DNA of 43,579 nt from Duganella phyllosphaerae (GCF_001758785.1 NZ_LROM01000049.1:1-43579), one strand, 5' to 3'. Numbered from the stretch's first letter, positions 17,098-26,507 are shown. Numbers and translations: made by a program. Notes: generated by a model not told the origin, from the sequence alone.

Positions 17098-19359
17098 ATG
17101 ATCAGGGGCAACGTTCCACATCCACCCACCGATGGCCCGCTGATACCGATGCTGCACCAACTTGCCCGCCGCGCGGGACGTATTTCGATCGCCGCCTTTG
17201 TCAGCGTCACGCTGACCGCCGTGGTCACCGTGGTGCTGGCCACCTTTGCGCTGTACTTCTACACGCTCGAACGCGAGCAGCGCTGGGAGCAGTTGCACAA
17301 AACCCTGGTCAACAGCGCCGACGAACTGGCTGCCGCCGTGGCGCTGCCGGCCTGGAATTTCGATGACAACCAGATCACCACCATCATCAAGAGCGGCTTG
17401 AGCAACCGCGACCTGTACGCCGGCGCTGTCACCCCGGCCCTCGGCGGCAAGACCTTCATCCTCACCCGCAACGCCCATGGGCAACTGACCGAAGCCACGC
17501 GCCTGCCCGACAATCCCGACCTGCTGTCGGCCCGGCGCGACATCGTCGCCGCCGGCCAGTCGATCGGCGCCATCACCGTGTATGCGTCGCCCGAGGCGAT
17601 GACCGAGCAGCTGCGCCAGCGGCTCTACACCATCGCCGGCATGATCTTCGTGCTCGACGTAACGCTGGTGTTCTGCCTGTACCTGCTGCTGTCGCACCTG
17701 GTCTTCAAACCGATCACCACCATCGAGCGCTACGCCGCCAACGTCAAGGCCGGCCAGAACCCCGGCGCCTTGCCGCCGCGCGACTGGTACTTCGGCGAGC
17801 TGCGCACGCTCAACGCCTCGATCCGCGAAATGGTGCAGCTGATGGACAGCCGCTACAAGTCCATGCACGACAGCGAGGAGCGGCTGCAGATCGCCAGCAG
17901 CGCGGCCTCGATCGGTATCTGGGACTGGAATATCCACAGCGACAGGATGGTGTGGGACGACCAGATGCACCGCCTGTACGGCGTGGAAGACGGCCACACC
18001 GGACCGCACGTCTCGGCGGTGGACAACTGGATGCTGCTGGTCCATCCCGACGACGCGGTGCCATTGCGGACACTGCTCGGCAGGGCGCTGGGCGGTGGCG
18101 GGGATTTCGACAGCGAATACCGGGTGCTGTGGCCGGACGGCTCGCTGCATCACCTGCATGGCGAGGCGGTGATCTTCCGCGATGCGGACGGCAGCCCGGC
18201 GCGCATGGTGGGCGTGTGCTACGACGTCACCGAGCAGAAAACTGCGGAACAGGAGCTGCGCCGCCACCGCATCCACCTCGAAGAACTGGTGGCCGAGCGC
18301 ACCAATGCGCTGTCGGTGGCGGTGCGCCAGGCGCAGGCGGCCAACCAGGCCAAGAGCATTTTCCTCGCCAATATGAGCCACGAGCTGCGCACACCGCTCA
18401 ATTCCGTGATCGGCTTCTCGCGCCTGATGGCCGACTCCAAGCACATGCTGCCGGAAGAAAAGCGCAACCTCGCCATCATCCACCGCTCCGGCGGGCACCT
18501 GCTCACGCTGATCAACGCCATCCTCGAACTATCCCGCATCGAGGCGGGCCGCGCCACCCTGCAGACCGAGGCGGTACGCATCGACGACGTTCTGCAGGAA
18601 GTGATGGACATGGTGAGCATGCGCGCCGGCCAGACCGGCGTGCACCTGGCCCTGGAAGCGGCCGGCCTGCCGCCCGGCGCGCGGGTGGATGGCACCAAGC
18701 TGCGCCAAGTGCTGCTCAACCTGATGTCGAACGCGGTCAAGTTCACCGGCCAGGGCAACGTCACGCTGCGCGTGGCCGGCACGCTCGTGGGCGACGGCCA
18801 GTGCGAGCTGGCCTTTGCCGTGATCGACGACGGTCCCGGCATCTCGCCCATCGACCAGACCCGCATTTTCGAGCCGTTCATCCAGGCCCAGGGGCCCGGC
18901 GCCAAGGAGGGCACCGGCCTGGGTCTGACCATCTCGCGCGAGTTCGTGCAGTTGATGGGGGGCGTGCTGTCGGTGCAGTCGGCGCCTGGCGCCGGCGCCA
19001 CGTTCCAGTTCACCATCCGGGCGCCGGTGGCCGACGCGGCGCAGCTGGCGGCTGCAGGCGGCATCAGCGCCCAGGAGATGCTGCGCGCGCGCCGCTTGCT
19101 GACCGCGCCGGCCGAGGGCCCCGGTCCGCGCAACGCCGCGCCGCTGGCCGCCGCCGACCTGGCGCAGCTGGCGCCGGACCTGCGCGCCCAGCTCAAGGCG
19201 GCATTGCAGGAACTGAACCTGGCCAGGGTGGCGCTGCTGCTCGAACCGCTGCCACCGGTATTGCACGCCGTGGTGGAGGGCATCGAACACATGGTGCGGC
19301 TGCACCAGTACCCGCAACTGTGCACGTTGCTGGACCAGGCTGGAGAACCGGGCCATTGA
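17098..19359 (+). CDS. Membrane sensor histidine kinase (sensor-HAMP-PAS-HisKA-HATPase)
   Basis: Predicted 753 aa. TM1 is at about 31-55 and TM2 at 178-202, enclosing a periplasmic sensor of some 120 residues with ADELAAAVALPAWNFDD. A HAMP-like linker follows, then a PAS fold at about 263-380 (SIGIWDWNIHSDRMVWDD ... VCYDVTEQK), a coiled coil, and HisKA with phospho-acceptor His428 in F-L-A-N-M-S-H-E-L-R-T-P. The HATPase domain has its N box at 541-550, DDGPGI at 577 and GTGLGL at 605. There is no receiver domain. About 100 C-terminal residues (650-753) form an Ala/Leu-rich helical tail I cannot assign. The likely partner is the receiver-GGDEF-EAL protein 53 bp downstream. Confidence 0.94.
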   Translation: MIRGNVPHPPTDGPLIPMLHQLARRAGRISIAAFVSVTLTAVVTVVLATFALYFYTLEREQRWEQLHKTLVNSADELAAAVALPAWNFDDNQITTIIKSGLSNRDLYAGAVTPALGGKTFILTRNAHGQLTEATRLPDNPDLLSARRDIVAAGQSIGAITVYASPEAMTEQLRQRLYTIAGMIFVLDVTLVFCLYLLLSHLVFKPITTIERYAANVKAGQNPGALPPRDWYFGELRTLNASIREMVQLMDSRYKSMHDSEERLQIASSAASIGIWDWNIHSDRMVWDDQMHRLYGVEDGHTGPHVSAVDNWMLLVHPDDAVPLRTLLGRALGGGGDFDSEYRVLWPDGSLHHLHGEAVIFRDADGSPARMVGVCYDVTEQKTAEQELRRHRIHLEELVAERTNALSVAVRQAQAANQAKSIFLANMSHELRTPLNSVIGFSRLMADSKHMLPEEKRNLAIIHRSGGHLLTLINAILELSRIEAGRATLQTEAVRIDDVLQEVMDMVSMRAGQTGVHLALEAAGLPPGARVDGTKLRQVLLNLMSNAVKFTGQGNVTLRVAGTLVGDGQCELAFAVIDDGPGISPIDQTRIFEPFIQAQGPGAKEGTGLGLTISREFVQLMGGVLSVQSAPGAGATFQFTIRAPVADAAQLAAAGGISAQEMLRARRLLTAPAEGPGPRNAAPLAAADLAQLAPDLRAQLKAALQELNLARVALLLEPLPPVLHAVVEGIEHMVRLHQYPQLCTLLDQAGEPGH

Positions 19360-19412
19360 GGTATATGATGACGTTTGGATCACACGCAATATTGGCGCGA
19401 TAGAGAGTATTC

Positions 19413-21596
19413 ATGCACCGGGATTTATCGGAACCACATACCAAGGGTGAAGTGCTGATCGTGGAAGACACGCCGGCCTCGCTCAAGCTGCTCAGCGACC
19501 TGCTGACCGACGCCGGCTACGACGTGCGCCAGGCCCCCAACGGCGAACTGGCGCTATGGACCGCGCAATCGCGGCCACCGGAACTGATCCTGCTCGACAT
19601 CCGCATGCCCGGCATCGACGGCTTCGAGGTGTGCCGGCGCCTGAAGCAGTCGCCCGAGCTGCGCCAGGTGCCGGTCATCTTTCTCTCGGCCCAGCATGAC
19701 ACCGACGACAAGGTGCGCGGCTTTGCGCTGGGCGCGGTGGACTTTATCGCCAAGCCGTTCCAGGCCGAGGAAATCCTGGCCCGCACCGACGCCCACGTGC
19801 GCCTGGGCCGCGCCCAGCACGCGTTGGCGCAGGAGCGCGCCACGCTGGAACAGCGGGTGGCGGAGCGCACGGCCGAACTGGCGCGCGAGATCGAGCAGCG
19901 CCGCGCCAACGAGGAATTCATGCGCCTGTCGAGCCAGGTGTTCGAGGCCACGCGCGACGCCATCGTCGTCACCGATCCCGAGGCGCGCATCGTCGCCACC
20001 AATCCCGCCTTCACGCAAATCTCCGGCTACAGCCGCGATGAAGTGCTGGGCAAGAACATCACCATGCTGCACGCGGGCGAGCAGGACGCCGCCAACCTGG
20101 CGGTGATGGCACAGGCCATGGGCAGGAGCGGCCACTGGTCGGGCGAGCTGCTGGCGCGCCGCAAGAATGGCGAAACCTATCCGGGCCTGCTCAGCGCCTC
20201 GTCGCTGCGCAACGGCGCGGGGGAGGTCACCAATCACGTCGCGCTGTTCCTCGATATTACGGAGCGCAAGGCCGAGCAGCACCTGATCGACTTCCTGTCC
20301 CACCACGATGCGCTCACCGGGCTGCCCAACCGCCTGCTGGCGCGCCAGCGCTTCGAACAGTCGCTGGCCAACGCCCGCCGCGAGGGGCGCTGCGTCGCGG
20401 TGATGTGCCTGGACCTGGACCGCTTCCGCAGCATCAACGACTCGTATGGCCACGAGGTGGGCGACAAGGCCTTGCAGGTGGTGTCGCACTTCCTTACCGA
20501 TAGCGTGCGCGAGGGCGACATCGTCACCCGCCAGGGCGGCGACGAATTCCAGATCGTGGTGCAGGACGACGCCCAACTGGGCGCCACCATGGCCCTGGCG
20601 CAGAAAATCCTGGCCGGTTTGCGCCGCGAGCTGGTGATCGACGGCCAGCAGATCACCGTCACCGCCAGCATCGGCATCGCCGTCAGTCCGCTCGATGGCA
20701 ACAGCTTCGACGAACTGCTGCGCAACGCTGATACTGCGCTGTACCGCGCCAAGGAAACCGGCCGCGATAACTACGCCTTCTTCACCGAACGGATGGACGC
20801 CGAGATCCGCGACAAGCTGGCGATCCAGAGCCAGCTGCGCGGGGCGATTGCCCGCGACGAATTCGAAGTCCACTACCAGCCGCAAATGTGCCTGCGCAGC
20901 GGTCGGCTGGCTGGCGCCGAGGCGCTGCTGCGCTGGAATAACGCGGTCCTGGGCCGGGTGCCGCCCAACCGCTTCATCCCCCTGGCCGAGGAATATGGCC
21001 TGGTCAACTCGATCGGCGACTGGGTGCTGGAAAGCGTGTGTGCGCAAATCCGCGTGTGGCAGGACCAGGGACTGGGCGACGTCAAGGTGTCGGTCAACCT
21101 GGCCGCCGGCCAGTTCGCCAACGACGCCACCGTGCCGTACGTGGAAAGCACGCTGCGCCGCTATGGCCTGGCGCCGTCGTGCCTGGGCCTGGAAATTACC
21201 GAAGGCACCGTGATGGGCGATCCGGACAAGGCGGTGGCCGCGCTGCACCGGCTCAAGGATATCGGCGTGTCGATCTCGCTCGACGACTTCGGCACCGGCT
21301 ACTCCAGCCTTGGTTACCTGAAGCGCTTCCCGATCGACACCCTCAAGATCGACAAATCCTTCGTGGACGACGTCACCACCAGTGCCAACGACGCGGCGAT
21401 TGCGCTGTCGGTGATCTCGCTGGCGCACAACCTCAATATGCAGGTGATCGCCGAGGGCGTGGAAACGCGCGAGCAGGTGCAGTTCCTCACCGAGCGCGGT
21501 TGCGACGAAATGCAGGGATACTTTTTCAGCCGACCGGTGAGCGCCGGCGAATTTACCGAATTGCTGCGCGAGCGGCGCAACCTGTTTGACGTTTAG
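19413..21596 (+). CDS. Response regulator with PAS, GGDEF and EAL domains (c-di-GMP turnover)
   Basis: Predicted 727 aa. The receiver domain is at 12-130, with phospho-acceptor Asp62 (LLDIRMPGIDG) and Lys114 (AKPF). A coiled coil spans about 135-170 and a PAS domain about 172-290. In the GGDEF domain the active site GGDEF is intact, with an I-site R-E-G-D exactly five residues before it, so product inhibition is expected. The EAL domain has A-E-A-L-L-R-W, LEITEG, DDFGTGYSSL, KIDKSFV and QVIAEGVET, all key residues kept. It may both make and break c-di-GMP, switched by phosphorylation, probably from the kinase upstream. The DUF885 gene follows within 7 bp. Confidence 0.96.
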   Translation: MHRDLSEPHTKGEVLIVEDTPASLKLLSDLLTDAGYDVRQAPNGELALWTAQSRPPELILLDIRMPGIDGFEVCRRLKQSPELRQVPVIFLSAQHDTDDKVRGFALGAVDFIAKPFQAEEILARTDAHVRLGRAQHALAQERATLEQRVAERTAELAREIEQRRANEEFMRLSSQVFEATRDAIVVTDPEARIVATNPAFTQISGYSRDEVLGKNITMLHAGEQDAANLAVMAQAMGRSGHWSGELLARRKNGETYPGLLSASSLRNGAGEVTNHVALFLDITERKAEQHLIDFLSHHDALTGLPNRLLARQRFEQSLANARREGRCVAVMCLDLDRFRSINDSYGHEVGDKALQVVSHFLTDSVREGDIVTRQGGDEFQIVVQDDAQLGATMALAQKILAGLRRELVIDGQQITVTASIGIAVSPLDGNSFDELLRNADTALYRAKETGRDNYAFFTERMDAEIRDKLAIQSQLRGAIARDEFEVHYQPQMCLRSGRLAGAEALLRWNNAVLGRVPPNRFIPLAEEYGLVNSIGDWVLESVCAQIRVWQDQGLGDVKVSVNLAAGQFANDATVPYVESTLRRYGLAPSCLGLEITEGTVMGDPDKAVAALHRLKDIGVSISLDDFGTGYSSLGYLKRFPIDTLKIDKSFVDDVTTSANDAAIALSVISLAHNLNMQVIAEGVETREQVQFLTERGCDEMQGYFFSRPVSAGEFTELLRERRNLFDV

Positions 21597-21603
21597 GAGC
21601 CCT

Positions 21604-23373
21604 ATGCACAAGAAGTTCAGCACTATCGCCGGCGTAGTCGCCGGCGCCTGCCTGGTCCTGTCGATCAACGCGCAAGCGGCAACCAGGCCCGGACCGGCCG
21701 ACGCCCGCTTCAAGGCCATCTACACCGAAGAACTGAAATGGCGCCACACGCAGCAGCAGGAAAGCGATGAAGACGATGACAATGGCGTGACGTCCGCGCT
21801 GCCGCGCATCGACGCCGCCACCCAGGCCAGGCGGCTGGCGTACTGGCAGGGCGTGCTGAAAAAACTCGATGGCATCAAGCCGGCCAGCCTGTCGGGCGAG
21901 GAGAACATCAATTACCAGGTGTACAAGGCGCAGATCGCCGCGCTGGTGGCGGAGATCGCGTACCGCGAATACGAAAAGCCGCTCAATGCCGACACCGCGT
22001 TCTGGTCCAACCTGGCCTACAGCGCGCGCCGCCCGATGACCACCGAAAAGGACTACCGCGCCTACATCCGCCAGTTGCAGGATGTGCCGCGCTACTTCGA
22101 CGAGGAGATCGTCAACATGCGCGCCGGCCTGGCGCGCGGCTTCACGCCGCCCAAGGTAACGCTGGTGGGACGCGATGCGTCGATTTCATCGGTGGCCGAA
22201 GCCAGGACGCCGCAGGACAGCATCTATTATGAACCGTTCAAGGCCATGCCGGCCACCATGCCGACGACCGTGCAGGAAGACCTGCGCGCGCAGGGTATAA
22301 AGGCCATCGCGACGGCGGTGCAGCCGTCGTTCGTCAAGCTGCTGGGCTTCATGCGCGACGAGTACGTGCCCAAGGCGCGCGAGGACCTCGCTGCCGAAAA
22401 TCTCCCCGACGGCAAGGCCTATTACCAGTCGAAGATCGTCGAGTTTACGACCACCACCATGACTGCCGACGAGATCCACCAGGTGGGCGTGGCGGAAATG
22501 GCCAAGATCCGCGCCGAGATGCAGGACGTGATCAAGCAGACCGGCTTCAAGGGCGACTTGCCGGCGTTTTTGCACTTCCTGCGCACCGACTCGCAGTTCT
22601 ACGCCAAGACCCCGGAAGAGCTGCTGATGCGCTCGGCCTGGGTGGCCAAGAAGTTCGACGGCAAGGTAGCCCAGTATTTCGGCTACCTGCCGCGCCGGCG
22701 CTTTGCCATCATCCCGGTGCCGGCTGACCAGGCGCCGTTCTACACGTCGGGCCGGGGCGGTCCGGGCGTGTACCTGGTCAATACGTACAACCTGCCGTCG
22801 CGCGCGCTCTACAGCATGCCGGCGCTGACGCTGCACGAATCGGCGCCGGGCCACGCATTCCAGATGCCGATCGCGATGGAGCAAAAGGGCCGGCCGTCGT
22901 TCCGCAACGCGTATATTTCGGCCTATGGCGAGGGATGGGCGCTGTACACCGAGCGCCTGGGCGCCGAGATGGGCATGTACGAAACCCCGTACGAAACCTT
23001 CGGCATGCTCAGTTACCAGGCCTGGCGCGCTTCGCGCCTGGTGGTCGATACCGGCATCCACAGCAAGGGCTGGACCCGCAAGCAGGCGCAGGACTACCTG
23101 CGCGCCAACACCGCGCTGTCGGACCACGAGATCGAGACCGAGGTCGATCGCTACATTTCCTGGCCGGGCCAGGCGCTGTCGTACTACCTGGGCCAGATGA
23201 GCATCATCAAGGCGCGCCGCAAGGCCGAAGCCGCGCTGGGCGAGAAGTTCGACATCCGCAATTTCCACGACACCGTGCTGCAACTCGGCTCGGTGCCGCT
23301 GCCGGTGCTGGAAGCGCGCATCGACCAGTTCATCAAGGACGGCGGCAAGAGCCCGTATCCTGCCCTGGAATAA
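21604..23373 (+). CDS. Exported DUF885 protein, predicted zinc metallopeptidase-like
   Basis: Predicted 589 aa. Residues 1-27 are a signal peptide (KKFSTIAGVVAGACLVLSINAQA), so the protein is likely periplasmic or secreted. The DUF885 core contains H411-E-S-A-P-G-H417, followed by Glu443 in Y-G-E-G-W-A-L-Y, an arrangement like the HExxH-Glu zinc sites of gluzincin peptidases but with a seven-residue motif. An acidic insertion (ESDEDDDNG, about 50-60) is unusual. The start at 21604 has AGGAG at 21595-21599, overlapping the stop of the preceding gene; the earlier ATG at 21586 lies inside that gene and spoils the signal. Its tight link to the c-di-GMP gene suggests co-transcription; the substrate is unknown. 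Confidence 0.9.
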   Translation: MHKKFSTIAGVVAGACLVLSINAQAATRPGPADARFKAIYTEELKWRHTQQQESDEDDDNGVTSALPRIDAATQARRLAYWQGVLKKLDGIKPASLSGEENINYQVYKAQIAALVAEIAYREYEKPLNADTAFWSNLAYSARRPMTTEKDYRAYIRQLQDVPRYFDEEIVNMRAGLARGFTPPKVTLVGRDASISSVAEARTPQDSIYYEPFKAMPATMPTTVQEDLRAQGIKAIATAVQPSFVKLLGFMRDEYVPKAREDLAAENLPDGKAYYQSKIVEFTTTTMTADEIHQVGVAEMAKIRAEMQDVIKQTGFKGDLPAFLHFLRTDSQFYAKTPEELLMRSAWVAKKFDGKVAQYFGYLPRRRFAIIPVPADQAPFYTSGRGGPGVYLVNTYNLPSRALYSMPALTLHESAPGHAFQMPIAMEQKGRPSFRNAYISAYGEGWALYTERLGAEMGMYETPYETFGMLSYQAWRASRLVVDTGIHSKGWTRKQAQDYLRANTALSDHEIETEVDRYISWPGQALSYYLGQMSIIKARRKAEAALGEKFDIRNFHDTVLQLGSVPLPVLEARIDQFIKDGGKSPYPALE

Positions 23374-23473
23374 CGGCGGCAGTGACAATTTGCGTGTTTT
23401 TCAATGTGGCGGATGGAGTAATATTGTTCTTTTGGGCAAACTTATTTCATCCGTCTTTTGATAGGCATTCTCC

Positions 23474-24772
23474 GTGTATAAAAAATCCCTCGCGCTCGCC
23501 ACGTCCACCCTGGTCTTGAGTCTCGCCGCCCATGCGCAACCGCCGGCCCCGGCGCCGGCTGCAGCCAATGTGCCAACGCCCGAGATCATCCAGGTCACCA
23601 CTGCGGCCGCCAAAGAACTGGGCCTGCTCGATGCCAGAGAACCGAACATCAACAAGCGCATCGCCGCGTACGACAAGTTTTCATTCTCGCCCGAGCTGCG
23701 GCCGCGCCTGAAGGCGGTTTTCGGCACCGACAAGCCGTTCGCGCCGCAGCGCCTGCCAGACAGCGGTGGCCGCCAGCACTACCAGAGCATCCTCAAGGCT
23801 GGCGGCCACGCGGAAGCGCAGGCGTACGCCGCCTGGAGCGATGTCATCCTCAAGACCAATACCAGCCCGGCCGGCAACCAGATGGATTACACGGGCGAGG
23901 CGGCCTCGCTGACGTTTGGCGTGGTGACACGTGCGCAAGTGTCCGATCTGCGTTTCGCGGGCCGACAGTCGCGCGCCAGCGATGGCCTGTGGTACGGCGC
24001 CATGAACATGAGCGTGGCCAGCATCGCCGTCAAGGGCGCCGGCGGTCCGTTACTGGTCGAGGACTTGCGGCTCAAGACCGAAGTGCAGCGGCGCGGCAAA
24101 AATGTCGATCTCGCGTACGGCCTGTCGATGCGCTCGGCCGGCGTGGGTGAACACAAGATCGAACGTCTCAACATTGCCACGCGGGTACTGGGCATGGACG
24201 GCCAGGTGGTGGCCGACTTCACCCGGTTCGCCAGTTCGCCGCAGTTGCAGCAGCTGGCGCCCGAGGCGCAAATGCAGGTCATGCTGAGGAAGTTCAAGGA
24301 ACTTGGCCGGGCACTGCTCAGGGGCGGCGTTACCGTCGTCATCGACGACATCAGCGCCGCCTGGCGTGGCCAGGTCGCCTCGCTCAAGGGCCGCGTCGGC
24401 TTTGCCAAGTCCACCGACGCGGAGCTCGATTCGATGCCGGCCTTGCTGAACAAGCTGCTGGTGCGCCTGGAAGTGCGGGTGCCGGTGGCGGCCTTCAGCG
24501 AATATGCGGGCATGATGGCTGCCCAGGCCATCAAAACCGAGGCCGGCAAAGACCGCCCACTCACGCCGGAGCAGCTGGCGACCATCGAGAAGCAGATGTC
24601 TGGCAAGATCATCGGCAATATCCGCCAGTCCGGTTACGCGGTGGTGGGCAAGGACGAAGTGAGCACTGTCATCGAGTTTAAAAACGGCGTGCTGACCTTG
24701 AATGGCAAGGGCCCTACCATGTTGGGCATGAAAGATGGCAAGCTGGCCTTGCCGCCCCAAGCGACCAAATAA
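23474..24772 (+). CDS. Exported DUF945/YdgA-like protein, GTG start
   Basis: Predicted 432 aa. A signal peptide is visible at 1-21 (LALATSTLVLSLAAHAQ). The body has beta-rich repeats with YTGEAASLTFGVV, LRFAGRQSRASDGLWYG and a C-terminal Y-x-V-x-x-D-E-V-S-T-V-I-E-F-K-N-G-V-L-T-L-N-G (about 400-423), typical of the YdgA/DUF945 family of periplasmic proteins. No catalytic motif is known. The only start that keeps the signal peptide is GTG at 23474; the ribosome site (AGGC) is weak. The 100-bp gap before it contains a TAATAT at 23419 that could be a -10, so the gene may have its own promoter. Confidence 0.82.
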   Translation: MYKKSLALATSTLVLSLAAHAQPPAPAPAAANVPTPEIIQVTTAAAKELGLLDAREPNINKRIAAYDKFSFSPELRPRLKAVFGTDKPFAPQRLPDSGGRQHYQSILKAGGHAEAQAYAAWSDVILKTNTSPAGNQMDYTGEAASLTFGVVTRAQVSDLRFAGRQSRASDGLWYGAMNMSVASIAVKGAGGPLLVEDLRLKTEVQRRGKNVDLAYGLSMRSAGVGEHKIERLNIATRVLGMDGQVVADFTRFASSPQLQQLAPEAQMQVMLRKFKELGRALLRGGVTVVIDDISAAWRGQVASLKGRVGFAKSTDAELDSMPALLNKLLVRLEVRVPVAAFSEYAGMMAAQAIKTEAGKDRPLTPEQLATIEKQMSGKIIGNIRQSGYAVVGKDEVSTVIEFKNGVLTLNGKGPTMLGMKDGKLALPPQATK

Positions 24773-24788
24773 CCGGCAAGGACCAGCA

Positions 24789-25364
24789 ATGACCGCACCC
24801 CACTTGGTTTTCCCCGGCCTGGTATTGCGGCCGTTCGCCGACACCGATGCCGACGCCTTTGCCGCCGCCGTGGTGGAATCGGTAGCATCGGTGTCGCCGT
24901 GGATGGGGTGGTGCACCAGCGACTACACCGCCGCCGATGCGCTGGAATGGTTTGCCATGTGCCGCGCTGGCCAGGCGGCGGGCACCGCCTTCGAGTTCGG
25001 CATCTTCGACCAGCAGTCGGGCGACTTCCTGGGCGGCGCTGGCCTCAACGACATCCGCATGTTGCACAGGTTCTGCAATCTCGGCTACTGGGTGCGGCAA
25101 TCGCGCCAAGGGCAGGGCGTGGCCTCGCGCTGCGTGCAGGCGCTGGCCGCGCACGCATTCGGCGCGCTGGATTTGCACCGGGTGGAGATCGTGGTCGCCG
25201 TCGGCAACGCGGCCAGCCTGGCGGTGGCGGCGAAGTCGGGCGCGCTGGACGAGCGCATAGCGCGCAACCGGCTGTGCATCGATGGCCGGGCGGTGGATGC
25301 GCACGTGTTTTCGCTGATCTCAGCGCACGGTGCAGCCCCCGAATACCGCGTGCTGCCGCACTGA
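24789..25364 (+). CDS. GNAT N-acetyltransferase (RimJ/RimL type)
   Basis: Predicted 191 aa. It starts LVLRPFADTDADAF, the RimJ/RimL lead, and contains the acetyl-CoA loop Q-S-R-Q-G-Q-G-V-A-S (about 104-113) and the LHRVEIVVAVGNAASLAVAAKSG motif. Substrates of this group range from ribosomal N-termini to antibiotics and amino acids; none can be named here. AAGGA lies 6 bases before the ATG and 16 bp after the previous stop. Its last 45 bp overlap the 3' end of the convergent aldo/keto reductase gene. Confidence 0.92.
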   Translation: MTAPHLVFPGLVLRPFADTDADAFAAAVVESVASVSPWMGWCTSDYTAADALEWFAMCRAGQAAGTAFEFGIFDQQSGDFLGGAGLNDIRMLHRFCNLGYWVRQSRQGQGVASRCVQALAAHAFGALDLHRVEIVVAVGNAASLAVAAKSGALDERIARNRLCIDGRAVDAHVFSLISAHGAAPEYRVLPH

Positions 25365-26420
25365 CGGCGTAAACAGGCTGTAGAGCATCTTCATCTCCGG
25401 CGCGCTCACCGCATCGAGCGCGGCCCTGTGCTCGTCAGACAGGCGGACGTCGAGCGCGGCGATATTGTCGGCAACTTGCGCAGCGCTGCTCACACCCATC
25501 AACGTCGATGCAACACCCGCACGGCCGGTAATCCACCCCAGTGCGATGCTGGTCTGGCTCAATCCCGTCTCGGCCGAAATCCTTTGGAGCGTCGCCAGGA
25601 TGCTCCAGTTCTTCTCGGTAAACAAGGTGTCGCCAAACGGATTGGCGCCGTCGAGCCGTTTGTCTCCGGGGGAGCGCTGCTCGCCGTCCCGCGCGGCATC
25701 GCGGGGCAAGCCGGCGCTGCGCGGGCCGCTGCGCTCCACCGTGGCGCGGTCGTATTTTCCGGTCAGCAAACCGAAGGCCAACGGGCTCCATGGCACGATA
25801 CCCATGCCAAATTCCGCCGCCAGCGGTACGAATTCATCTTCGATATCGCGATTGGCCAGCGAATAAAAGTATTGCAGGGCAATGGGGCCGGGCAGCCCGC
25901 GCACCGACGCCAGGGTTGCCAGTTTGGCCACGTACCAGGCCGGGGTATTGGAGACGCCCCAGTAGCGGATCTTCCCGGTCCGGACCAGCGCGGACATGGT
26001 TTCGAGCAATTCCTCTGCCGGCGTGACAGCATCCCAGACGTGGATCCAGTACAGGTCGATGCAGTCGGTTTGCAGGCGGCGCAGCGAACCTTCCAGTGCG
26101 GCGCGAACATGCTTGGCGCCGTTGCCGCCCGCGTGCGGCCCCTGGCCGTCGGCAAAGCCCGACTTGGTGGCCAGCACGATGCTGTCGCGTAAGCCCCGTT
26201 CGGCGATAAAGGCGCCGAGCATTTCTTCGCTGCGCCCGCTGCCGTAGACGTCGGCGGTGTCGACAAAATTGCCGCCTGCAGCGACGTAGGCATCGAACAC
26301 TGCGCGCGAGGCGTCGGTATCCGACCCCCAGCGCGCAGTGCCGAAGGTCATGGTGCCGAGGCAGAACGGGCTGACCGCCAGTCCCGAGCGTCCCAGCGTG
26401 CGATAGTCAGTGAGCGACAT
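25320..26420 (-). CDS. Aldo/keto reductase
   Basis: Predicted 366 aa, a TIM-barrel NADPH-dependent carbonyl reductase. The catalytic tetrad is Asp54, Tyr59 (TADVYGSGRSEE), Lys86 (ATKSGF) and His127 (WIHVWD). C-terminal cofactor residues lie in GVSSAAQVADN. The family is close to the YdjG/Tas-like group; the substrate is unknown. It is divergent from a TetR gene across an 87-bp region with a long inverted repeat, the classic arrangement for local repression. The last 15 codons overlap the convergent GNAT gene. Confidence 0.93.
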   Translation of the reverse strand: MSLTDYRTLGRSGLAVSPFCLGTMTFGTARWGSDTDASRAVFDAYVAAGGNFVDTADVYGSGRSEEMLGAFIAERGLRDSIVLATKSGFADGQGPHAGGNGAKHVRAALEGSLRRLQTDCIDLYWIHVWDAVTPAEELLETMSALVRTGKIRYWGVSNTPAWYVAKLATLASVRGLPGPIALQYFYSLANRDIEDEFVPLAAEFGMGIVPWSPLAFGLLTGKYDRATVERSGPRSAGLPRDAARDGEQRSPGDKRLDGANPFGDTLFTEKNWSILATLQRISAETGLSQTSIALGWITGRAGVASTLMGVSSAAQVADNIAALDVRLSDEHRAALDAVSAPEMKMLYSLFTPSVRQHAVFGGCTVR

Positions 26421-26434
26421 GTCTTTACTTTCCG

Positions 26435-26499
26435 AGTGATTGATAGGAAAATACTACCCGACATCAGCAGCCTATACAATCAATTTCCTATCGATCACT
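26435..26499. promoter_or_regulatory. Divergent promoter with 16-bp inverted repeat (TetR operator candidate)
   Basis: AGTGATTGATAGGAAA (26435-26450) and TTTCCTATCGATCACT (26484-26499) are reverse complements with one mismatch, 33 bp apart. On the minus strand a -35 TTGTAT (26474-26479) and -10 TAGTAT (26451-26456) at 17-bp spacing would drive the reductase. On the plus strand TACAAT (26475-26480) is a -10 for tetR. Each arm falls over or next to a predicted start point, so one regulator bound at both arms could repress both genes. Confidence 0.65.
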
Positions 26500-26507
26500 A
26501 GAAATAA

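Noticed and set aside
15310..18498. 1062-codon open frame on the minus strand over the SulP and kinase genes
   Set aside because: Same antisense effect; the plus-strand genes carry intact SulP, STAS, PAS and HisKA motifs, whereas this frame shows only Gln/His/Arg/Gly-rich sequence.
24789..25364. Toxin-antitoxin GNAT (TacT-like) with an antitoxin
   Set aside because: The protein is of RimJ/RimL type and larger than TacT toxins, and there is no small DNA-binding antitoxin gene beside it.
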